This document shows, one piece after another, positions 41,190 through 51,700 of a DNA stretch of 64,000 bases; positions within the stretch are counted from its first letter, which is position 1; every line of letters begins with the position of its first letter. Under the pieces are notes generated by a model, which made no database searches, had not been told where the DNA came from, and worked only from the letters and a program-made list of their open reading frames with translations. This stretch comes from Paralichthys olivaceus (lineage: Eukaryota > Chordata > Actinopteri > Pleuronectiformes > Paralichthyidae): contig NC_091096.1 in the NCBI RefSeq assembly GCF_024713975.1, positions 20,620,458-20,684,457 of the forward strand, given 5' to 3'. A program made the position numbers and the translations under genes.

Positions 41190-41545
41190 AGAACTGATCA
41201 CCCTAAGGCGCGGTGTCTGTCTGCATTTGTCTGAGAGAACGAGAGAGGGAGCAGCACAAATGCCGCACAGCCAGACACCATGCAAGGAGAACGCTTCCCT
41301 CACTGCAGAGTGTTGAAATGTTAGCACTGAAGAGCGAGTGTGTCAGATCAAATCAGCAGACTTACGTTTACATTCGGGGGGGCGGTGATAAGAGCTGCTT
41401 GACACCAGACCCACTAACGCCCTGTGTGCAGTTTAAGGCCCCTTACAGTTGCGATCAGGAAAATCAAGAAAAGACGTGTTGACTCTTCCATCAGCACTTT
41501 TTGTTACCCTTAACGTCAGATTCAGCAAACGAGAAACGAGCCGAG
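41190..41545 (+). other. asphd2 5' UTR within first coding exon
   Basis: A TTTTCCAG acceptor at 41182-41189 opens the exon, implying at least one upstream noncoding exon. Several short upstream ATGs are present, so translation may be modulated by upstream open frames (inference). Confidence 0.5.
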
Positions 41546-43579
41546 ATGGAGTGGTCGCTGGAGAGTGTGAGGGAGATGGTGGCCGGAGGGATGCAGTCTG
41601 TGAGGGAGTGTGAGATCTGTGCTTTTGCCATAGCCATGTGCGTGCTGCTGCTATTCATGTGGTATTGTTACAGGGTGGGCCGGGAGCACGGCTCGAGCCC
41701 CCTGCGTGGGAGGTATCTGGCCGGGCCTGGCCGGATTGGTGGCGTTGTAGGGGGCTTCATGAGCTCAGACTGTCGTGGCAGGGGCAAAGGGAAACATGGA
41801 CTAATGCTGGAAGAGCAGAACGGTTTCGCATTCTGCCAGTCGTCCGAGTGTTTCCGCTGCACCAGCGCTGGGGAAAGCCTGAACCAGAGGCTCTACCACA
41901 GCCTGCAGGATTACGCCAAGCGCTACACCTGGTCAGGTATGGGCAGGGTGCACAAAGGAGTCCGTGATCAAGGCCGCTACCTTAATAGCCGACCAACTAT
42001 CCAGCGGCCAGAGGTCTTTTTTCTGCCAGACCTGCCGTCAGCACCTTTTTTCTCCAGGGAGATACAGAGGCATGACGTGGAGCTGCTGGAGCAGAGCTTC
42101 CCTGCCCTTCTGGCTGAGTTTGAGAGCATCTACCACCAGCCTCCGGCCCGCAGTGGCTCCCCTCTCCCGCCGGGTTGGAAGGTCAACAGCACTCCCCGCG
42201 GGCAGTGGTGGACCTACTACCTCGTTAACCAAGGCACCCCTCTGGTTCTTAATGTGAGGAGATGTCCGCGGGCGTGGAGGGTGCTGGGACAGCTGCGAAC
42301 CTTCATCGCCAACAACGTGTTCGGCAACGCCTGCTTCTCTGTGCTGACGCCTGGAGCTCTGATCACTGAGCATTATGGTCCGACGAATGTCAGGCTGCGC
42401 TGCCACCTGGGTAAGAGAGTGAAGTGTTACTGATTCTGCCATGTGATGTGTCAGGCATCGAACGGAACACAACAGCAGATGATTTCAATAATGAGAAGAG
42501 GAGCAGTGAGTCAGCTGCTGTTGAGTTTAAACCGAGGGAAGCACATGGGTGAAGATAAGTTTAAGCAAATTAACAATTTTCTTTTCATTGCACCTTTGGA
42601 TATATATGCCTCTCTACTCTGTAGTTTATTGTGGTGTAGATAGTACATATTGCAGGAAGCTTTAATTCAGCACAGTATAATGCAGGCTTTAAAGGTTCAG
42701 TGTGTAGAATTTTGTGACATCTAGTGGTGAAGTTGCATGTTGCAGCTGAATACCCCTCACCTCACCCTCTCCTTCCAAAGATGAAAGACAACCTGTGGTA
42801 GGCTTTAGTTGTCATAAAAACTCAAAAGGTGTTTAGTTTGTCCAATTTGGATGACTCCGTAGAGAGGACCCACTACCGATAAAGTATTGAAATATAAAGG
42901 ACCTATTCTAGGGTAAGCAAAACGACAATTTGTACAATTTAGATGAAAACGTCACTATAATTGTTTTACATTCAATTTCTACCCATAGATCTTTTTCACC
43001 TTAATCTTACACACTGAACCTTTAACAGAACATTTTTTGAGGGATGTGTCACATGTGAGATTGGTTAGCAACACAAAATGCCTTGTATCTAGTCTGACCC
43101 ACGGATGGATTTTTTTTTCTTTGGCAGGTCTCAGAGTTCCCCCTTCCTGTGAGCTCGTGGTCGGTGGAGAGCCACAGTGCTGGTCCGAGGGCAGCTGTCT
43201 GCTTTTTGACGACTCCTTCCTCCACAGGGCCTTTCACGAGGGTAAGAAGGGATTACAAGGGAATCTTTTATTGCACTCTGCCCCTTTTTTTTTAACTTAT
43301 TCCTTGAATGAGGATTGACCTAAAAAGGCTGTTATCCAATAATTTTTAGTTTTTTTTTAATACAAGTATGATATTGGTTCCAGTTCAAAACAGTGACAAA
43401 ACAAGGTTCTTGATTCTTCTTCTGCTGTGTTTCCCTGTGTGTTTGCAGGTGGTGCAGATGACGGCCCCAGGGTGGTCTTCATGGTGGACCTGTGGCACCC
43501 CAACGTGGCCGCTGCTGAGAGACAAGCCTTGGACTACATTTTTACTCCGGGCCGTTTAGAGGACAGGGAAGGGAAATAG
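41546..43579 (+). CDS. asphd2: Aspartate beta-hydroxylase domain-containing protein 2
   Basis: Three coding exons, 41546-42410, 43128-43241 and 43449-43579, phase-consistent, give 369 residues, the length I know for human ASPHD2. Type II membrane layout: short N-terminus, one hydrophobic span at about residues 33-50, then a lumenal domain. The C-terminal aspartyl/asparaginyl beta-hydroxylase domain contains [15 protein letters not shown] and [13 protein letters not shown]. By homology with AspH, His276 and His321 are the iron ligands, and Arg285/His287 bind 2-oxoglutarate. Substrate is not established. The start is supported by the clean match at [12 protein letters not shown] and an upstream splice acceptor at 41187-41189, so exon 1 carries about 356 bases of 5' UTR. 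Intron 1 contains a MITE (42688-43025). Head-to-head with ggt5. Confidence 0.95.
42688..43025 (+). mobile_element. TTAA-flanked MITE, copy 3, best-preserved ends
   Basis: Left end TTTAAAGGTTCAGTGTGTA and right end TACACACTGAACCTTTAA form a perfect inverted pair over about 18 bases. If TTAA is the target duplication, the element starts AGGTTCAGTG. The 338-base length with no coding capacity fits a MITE. Lies in asphd2 intron 1. Confidence 0.8.
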
Positions 43580-46025
43580 GTGTGAGTGAGGAACCATGTC
43601 CAAGCGAGAGACGGATGGCCTTTAGAGAGGTGTCTGTAGGATTGGGGAGCAACTCTTCTTTTTTTTTCTCTCTCTGCCTCCAGACCAGCTCTCACATTCA
43701 CTGTGTACATACAGTATCTGTCATAACTCTTCTTAGCAGATGACGAAACATTGGGCCTCCTTTATCAATCATACTCATGTTTTTGCCTGTATACTGAAAG
43801 ACAGCCACATGGGAACGTACTCCAAACTTTAGCAGGTGCACAACAAACATTTTACTTCAGTGTATTAAAACCATAGCAGAGACATGTTAGGTTATTTCTT
43901 TCATTGGCGTTTGTTTGTTAGTTAGCAGGATTACACAAAAACTACAGAACCGATCTGTGAAATTTTGTGAAGGGGTGGGGAGTGACCTAAAGAAGAACCC
44001 ATTGAATTTTGATGATGCTCTGCAGTTTATATGGACTTTATCCGTAACCTAGCATAAACTCTGTAGATATCCAGGAGAATTCAATCCGTAAGTACAGCAG
44101 GGGATCTTCCATTGGATTAACCACGAGTGAGTGGGGGAGTCAATGGTCCTTCTAACACGCGACAGGCGCAAAAGGAAAAAGAAAACAAATATACATCTAT
44201 GGGTTTGTGGTGATAAGAGCTGATGGCTGTGCTGTAAATATGATCACGTGATCTCTGTAGCGGAGTTAATACGTCACTTCATGTCTCTGTCAGCTGCACC
44301 TGGCTGCTCCACCTCTCTTCTGAATAATGAGGGGGATTTGATGCTGTTGTGAACACATCCATGCAGAAAACCTCCCGCTGTGTTGTGCATGTGTGAAAGG
44401 CAGTCTCTGGGTAAACTCCATAGCCAATTCTCCAGATTTTACCTAGAGGTCATGTCTGAAAACAGCTTATGAGGTCCATAGGCTAACCCACTCTACAGTA
44501 TTCGCTTTACATGAACTGCAGTCATCGAGCTAACCTTTATGTGCCCTGACCTCCTACCAGGCAACAGCACATGACTTAACTACACTAAACATCTTGTGGT
44601 ATTGATTCTTTTACTCAGACATATCTATCTACACCTACATACATTTCTGCAAGGGCTAAGATATTTGATCATTCAACTTTTTACATGAATCAACATATCC
44701 AGTCCCACTTCAATTTAACATTTCGTGTCTGACAAAGACTCAACTGTCAGTGGGTTAGAATATTTTCATTTCAGAACAAACGAACAACAAATTTTTGCCT
44801 GCTTACAGAATGTATATTTTCAGTGATTGTAGCTTACATGATGTATTTGTGCAAAAGTAACACTGAAGGACTGATACAGGATGATTAAATAAATCAATGC
44901 GGGATGTTTGTTTCAGTCAAATTTCGAGCTTGGTTTTTTACAGGCTGTACAGTTTGGGATTTTAAGACATTCTGACTAAACTGGCGACTGCAGATAGATC
45001 TGTTGTTCGCAGTGGTTACAATGACATGCTCCTGTGTTAATCATTATTAAGGCAAACAGATTTCATCCACATGTGGTTTGATAAGTGAGGTCCAATCCAG
45101 TCGTGACATGAATGTTTCCAGACGTCTCTGTCTCGACGACTCCTGCTGCTGTGGTAGTTGATTGTGCTCCCCTTTGGAAAAGTCAGCCCTGCTTTCTCAA
45201 GACATGGTTAGAGAAGCACATTTTTAGGTCCAACTGTGTGAGTCGGCCTGTGCTGTGTCACTGGAAATGAAGTGTTTTTGGTAAATTTACTAAACTCTTG
45301 TAATTTGCTTGTATTTGATATCAGGTTTGTATTTCTGTACATAGGGTCGAGTTAAAAAGAAAAAAAACTACTGAACAGTCTGAGATGTTTTGAAATGATT
45401 GTCTTCAATGCTATAACTATTGTGTTGTCTTGATTTTACAGCTGAAGTGATGGCATTTTCATTCTCCGTTCTCAAAGAGCCAACCATGAGATCATTTTGA
45501 TAGATTGAATTTGTAGATTCTGTAAAATGTTTATGAAGTATTATCTCCGTTGTTCTGTGATGTTTTTTTATTTCAGGACTCTGTAATTTTTGCAGCGCCA
45601 CGCGTTGCCCATTGTTAAAGCCACAACCCTTGATTCTTCGACAGCACTTAATGGGTGTTCGTGCACAGTGTAAAAGGTAGAGAAAATTCATCTTTAGCAG
45701 CTTTACAAGTCCACTGCAATTCAAGATAATCATGGACTCAATGCCAATGTTTACAGAAGCACGATCATTTTCAAGTTGTTTACAACATCGGACGACATCG
45801 ACACTCACATTGAGCTGTCCATACCTACTGTAGATTTGAAATCAAGAGTGCTGTAAATCCACTTTAGACGATGAAATCTGTCATTCCGAAGCATTTGCTT
45901 TATAGTATATGATGGGGCAACCATATTGTTTACATTTGGATTAAAGATTTGTGCTTTAACACAGTCTTGTGTGGATTTTGAACAGTATTTCTGTACATTT
46001 AATAAATGGTATCTTATCTAACCAG
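43580..46025 (+). other. asphd2 3' UTR
   Basis: About 2.4 kb after the TAG at 43577-43579. AATAAA signals occur near 44887 and at 46001-46006. It includes repeat fragments at 43895-44030 and 44340-44475. The extent is inferred from the last AATAAA. Confidence 0.5.
46001..46006 (+). terminator. Candidate distal polyadenylation signal, asphd2
   Basis: AATAAA in an AT-rich stretch ending about 2.4 kb after the stop codon. Confidence 0.4.
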
Positions 46026-46914
46026 CTGTTGTCAGAGGTGTCACTTGTACACAGAACAAGAGATGTGGACATCACATGGTACGATCTTAATCTATAACAT
46101 TCTGCTCAATGAACCATTTCAGAAGGAAAAAAAAGTATTTTGCAAAAATGCTACTCTGGTATCGACGATACACTTTTCCATTTTAAGCAAGAGGACAAAA
46201 TAAATTGTGTTGCTTCCTCTCAGCCAGATGTAATTTAGTTGCAGTGGCACAGGGAGGCGTAGGCATGCAACCATGCTGTCACTGCTCTGTTTTTTCATTA
46301 TAGCAGCAGTTATTTTCTGCCAGGTCTTTGTAGCCTCAGCATGGGAAGCATTAAAATGCTGAGGCAATAAGAACATCACATAAACAAAATCAGTAGGGTC
46401 ATTGTGACTTCATGGGATCATAAAGAATACACGCACAGGTTCAAGTTTAGTGCTGCATCTGTCTCCACAGCCAAGGAGAGGGATTCCTGACACAGCATCA
46501 GCATCCTTCACTGTATGAGAATCTCCAATGGTATGTTCCTGTCTCCACATCTGTGATGGATGAAGACACATGTTGACATGATGCCAATAATCACCAATAA
46601 TAACACATATAGGCTCACTCATGTAGGAAGACAGTAGTGGCTGTATGTATAGACTGCTTGCTTTGTGGACACAGAATTGTTTTTGTTGCAGCTGTTGAAT
46701 CATCAAAGTAAACAATAGTAGTTATTCTTAGATCACTGCCTTGAATCCAGAGTGAAGCCTTCTGTTTATTTGAAAGAGAGCAAAACACTACGTGTCATCA
46801 TCAGTGCACCAGAACCTTTCTGCATTTCGAAAAGACATTTCATGTAGTATAAATATTCTAACGCATCATAATAATGTGAAAATGTGATTCATTCTCAACC
46901 TCTTAATGCACACT

Positions 46915-47045
46915 ATTCACACAACTTGACGGGCCCCACAGCTGACATAGTGAAAATTTGTTTGACATAATTTGATTCAAATGCAGGTGAGCAGTGAAGC
47001 CAGTATCACAACCTGTGAAATCCAATAGTTTGTGTTGTATTTCAA
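46915..47045. repeat. Dispersed repeat, direct copy 1
   Basis: Shares CTTGACGGG-like start, ATTCAAATG, GGTGAGCAGTGAAGCCAG, AATCC and TAGTTTGTG with 47990-48120 in the same order. Confidence 0.6.
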
Positions 47046-47989
47046 TAATCAGACTGGTGTTTCTCATAGCAGTCTCATGATACAATCACAAAAATAGCCA
47101 ATATCAAAAAAATATCATTCAGTTTTTTTAATGCCACATCACTATGGGACCACAAAATATGCAATGGTATGTGCTTGGAGAATTTGAATTGAGTAGAATT
47201 GTGTGTGTGTGTCTGAAAAGAGAGCTTTTCCCAGTTTTTCGCTAGGCCCAGTCTCCCTACATTAAAAGATTTTGGTCATTTGATTATTATTTGAATTTTG
47301 ATTATCAATCAGATTATGTAGAGAGACTTCTTTGAGTTGTTTTACTGCAAGGATGGGTTGACAGTTTTTGTTATGTTTGTGATGTTGCTCTGTTTGGTTG
47401 TTTTTTGCCAGGGATGTGCATGGGGTCAGATCAGCAGGTCATGATCACGTCTCGGAGAAAGGAGGAGCTGGGCAGACTCAAGGTGACCTGACTAAAATGT
47501 GTATTATATTCAGGTTGTTGCATTTATCTTCTGTGTTTTTGCAGATATATTGAATTGAGAGGTCAGCTGTAGCCCAGAGTACTAACTCGGTCTTTGGATC
47601 GTAGTGTTGATTGTGGTTTCTGTACTTGTCTTCCTGTTAAGCCCAGCCTATACTTACCAGGGCAGGTATGTTCAGGCGGCCGAGGCTGCAGTAAATGCCA
47701 GTCAGTATGAAGGGGGGAGAGAGGAGGTGGCAGTCTGCTGTGAGGCAGCAGTTTTTTCTTAAAACATTTTCACCTACTCCTGCCTGAGGACCTGCTTCTT
47801 CAGTATTCCCTTTTTTCAAATTTTCAGTGCCAAATAACATCCTCCACCCCTTTCTATAGGGTTGCAGCACAGTGTCCCTTGACCATACACATATGTGCAT
47901 AAGCATTGTGAGCAATATACAGTGACACCACTAACTCTTGCACATATAAATGAAAAAAAAATACATTTCTGTTAGACCTCAACAGACCT

Positions 47990-48120
47990 CTGTAGTTGAC
48001 GGGTTCCTCTGGGCCTCCACGTTGCAAAGTGAGAAACTCTCATTTCATTCAAATGGAGGTGAGCAGTGAAGCCAGAATCACACCAGCCTCTCAAATCCAT
48101 TAGTTTGTGCTGTAGTGGTT
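47990..48120. repeat. Dispersed repeat, direct copy 2
   Basis: Second copy of the 46915-47045 family, about 1.07 kb downstream in the same orientation. Confidence 0.6.
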
Positions 48121-48765
48121 TTTTAAACACATGGAGATGTTGCTATAATTGTTACAGTTAATTGCAGTGGATAGGTCACTGGTGTTCTCATATTTTGTCC
48201 ACCAGGAGGACAACAATGACACACAGCCTGTAATTGATCATGCCACATGTTGGAACTAAAAAATGAACAGTTGCTTTAGGCCAGTAGGGTTTGAGTGAAG
48301 TAGAATTCACTCTTTCCTGACAAAGACGGGGTTGGATATTATTGATAGTATTGATTTCCATCATTCTTGTATGGAGAATGTGTCCTTACAGAATCAGACT
48401 GCTGTATTTGTTTCTGCTTAAGATTCCAGCTCATACATGAGTTGGACAAATGTCCACCTCCTGTAGTGTTTATCTAATGGGTTTATCTTTGTCATGGGGA
48501 AGTTTCCCGACCACTGGCAGGCTACACCTTACTACCGTCTACACCCACGTCACAGAGACGAGCATCCACATCAATGAAAAGGTGACGCGCTCTGCAGCGA
48601 CGTGTGTGCTCCGCTGTGTGTGCGCGCTCCGGCTGCGCTGCTGCTGCTGCTGCACAGCAACCAGGTGGAGAGATGAAGCCCAACTCAGCAGAGAGCAGAC
48701 CGACGATGGAGAGGAGAATGATGGAGGATCAACCCACCGAGACGGAATAGAACAGATCCGCAGCT

Positions 48766-51700
48766 ATGAGCTCCTCTTTCCCAAAATCTGAATCCACGAC
48801 CTCCTTGTTGAAATCGTCCGCGGCAGCGAGGAGACCGACACACCTCCCTGAGCGCACAGCAGAGAGCCGGAGAAGTCAGCATCACCACCCGCAGCACCAG
48901 CACCACCACCGTCCCGTCGCCGCGCTCCGGAGCAGCATCAGCAAAGCCGAGGAGTCCTTCTGGTCGGCCGAGTGCGACGTCAGCGCCCGGAGACCCCTGT
49001 GCCACCCGTCCCTCGTCGACAGCCAGGACAGTAGTGATCACGCAGCTACTCGGGACAAGTGCAAGTCTCATGCCCCGACCCACAGCCAAGTTCCCGACCC
49101 GCCAAACAGCGGCGAGGCGGGCCGAGGTGTGAGGGAGCGCTGCAGGTCCTCCAAACCCACACACCGGCACCACCACCGCAGGAAGCACACCCGGGAGGAC
49201 CGTCCTCCAGCGGCAGGGGAACCCGAGCCCGAGCATCCCCGTCGCTGTCACACTCACAGCCGCCCGGTCCCCAGGGTGCCCTCGCTTTCGGACAGCAACG
49301 ACGACAGGGCTCCTCTCTGTGAGCCGAGGGACCGTCAGGGGGCCGGTTTGGCCAACAGGGCAGGAGGCCAGGTCACCAGTCCCTCCCCGTCCTCCTGCTC
49401 CCTGGTCCCGCTGTCCAGCAGGTCATCCCGTCGCTCCAGGAGATCCAGTGCTGCTTCTTCTGCATCCGATATCAATTTACGCACCATCCTCAATTCACTC
49501 TTTGGACAGGTAATGGAAATAGAGACATTAATGTACACCTACACCACTAAATGTTGAAAGGATCAAATCATCCTTCATAGTTTCAGTTATACAGTTTTAA
49601 AGAGTTTGAAGTGCAGCTCCTGGGAGCTTCGTGGCCCCTGACAAGCTGTGGTAGTGGCACCCCAAACCCAAATCCTCTGCATGTAAGAGCCTATATTCTA
49701 TTGGTTTAATGAGAGGGGTTACCACAGAGACCATAAGGTGTATTTGGTAAGGCAGGCTTAATCTAAAAAAAAAACATCAAATCCATTATGTTCACCAGGC
49801 TTCCCCTGCAGAAGTGCTCTGCTGAAAATATAATGCTTTGTTACGGTAACTGGCTTCAATGACGTTTCCAATCAATACACGCCACTGTGCTTTGTGATGC
49901 AGTCTGCATAAAACTGTCATCACCATATTGATGGATTATATAGACAGGGAAAAGCTTCTTCTCTACACATTCATTTCTTATATAATTTGTAAATACAGCA
50001 CTACCTCCTACAGACCTCGGCCAGTCAGCCGTTCCCTAGATGTGATGGGGCATTTTAAAATGCTCAATATCACAGAGGTGCAAATCTCTGATGTGCTAAT
50101 GTGTATTTGGTGAAAAACAGAGATGTTTATTCATGTTCCTGCATCATCACTGCAGCAATTGTTGTGGTGTGTTTAGAGGAAATCACTTTGATGCTCACGT
50201 TGGTGATGGAGGGATCTATTTTGAGCCTGCTGTCTATTTATACATAAGAAATAAGTTCCACTTAATATGCTTGGGCTGGTATCAGTGATGTGGATTTGCA
50301 TAATTTTACCTCACAGAGCTCAGGTCTGCAACCAATTTCAATTTTACATTACAAATCCCCACAAAGCTCCACCATGTGGCATTGTGTGTGGTGTTTGGAT
50401 TTTAACCTGATCCTGAATGAGGAGGTTATTTACAGATTTGAGAATTAGGCGTCTATCAGCTATGGGATCACTTGAAGCATCTATTGTGGCTTCGGGGAAG
50501 AAAATCCTCCAGTACTTGTAGAATGAATGACTATACTCTACAAATATCCCATGAGTCAGTGTGTGAGCAGCTCTGTGAAAACATTAGAGTGACCTGTAAA
50601 AGGTCTTTGATGAGACAGAGATGGAGAGGAGGTCAATGATGGGCAGGAATGTAACACCTGGTTTTAGAGATATATACGCTTTGCTCTGCCTTTGGCATTT
50701 TGTCTAAACAATGCATTCAGAGCAAACAGGATTTTTTTCCTCTGGCTGCAAGTGGTGGCTTCACTTGCCAAATGTGAACAGATGGTGATCGACTACCTTG
50801 AATCTAATTTTGATTTAAACATATGTGCAAACATACACGGATTTAAAAAATCTCATACATAAACAGACTGCAGAAGCTGTATTGCTGCCTCTCACAGTCT
50901 TCATGTTGGTGCCACGGGGCTGCTGTAGGTCATGGTGACCTTGTCTTTGACTGCAGAGGGCACAGGATGATGTGTGTGGCGCAGGGGAGTGAGGCGAGAA
51001 TAACAAATGCATGTGCAGATGATTTGAGAACAACACGGGGATTCAAGATGCAATCTCTGTCCAGCCGTCCATTATCTTTGCACTTATCCTTTGAGGGTTG
51101 CAGGGGGAGGGCCAATCCCAGCTGACATTGGGCGAGATGCACCGTGGACAGGTTGCCTATGTATCACACAGCCAACACAGAGACAAGCAACCATTCACAC
51201 ACTCACCCCTACAGACAATTTAGACTCTCCATTAATGCTTCATCCCCTAGGTTTCAAATCAAGAACCTCCTTGCTGTGACGCAGCAGTGCGTGCCAGCCG
51301 AATGCAATCTCAAGGTTGCAAATTGGTATGTGAAAGAGCAGGTGAGGAGCTGGAAATAGGTCATTACATAGTGTTCTTGTAAACTTGCCTGCTTCCGATT
51401 TTCATACAGCACAAACACAGCAAATACGTGGTAGTATGTGTGTGTGTTTGTAACCCTGGGGTAAAAGGTTTCTGGTGCAGTTTTGTGTGTATATCCCTGT
51501 TGGAAAGATGACAGCAGCTGTGGCTGAGATGTACAGCGGTTGTTGTCGGTTCGATCCCAGTCTTTCCCATCTGCATGCCGTGTGTTTTCAGGCAAGATAC
51601 TGAACCCTGAACCCTCGTAGAAAAAATTGTGCCCATAGATGCACTGTATGAATATGTGTGAATGGGTGATTGGCACTGTATGCACTTTTGAGTGTTCAAG

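Larger units (their letters stand above)
46026..48765. other. Spacer between asphd2 and cabp1
   Basis: No gene recognised. A direct repeat pair at 46915-47045 and 47990-48120 shares GGTGAGCAGTGAAGCCAG and TAGTTTGTG. The last 250 bases, GC-rich, are probably the cabp1 long-form 5' UTR. Confidence 0.55.

Noticed and set aside
45368..45808. 146-codon open frame on the minus strand in the asphd2 3' UTR
   Set aside because: Antisense to a 3' UTR with no recognisable domain.
48685..49257. 190-codon open frame antisense to cabp1 exon 1
   Set aside because: Shadow frame caused by high GC in the caldendrin exon.
51515..51600. Possible tRNA gene
   Set aside because: Only box A/B-like segments remain and the cloverleaf is not preserved; the tail identifies it as a SINE.
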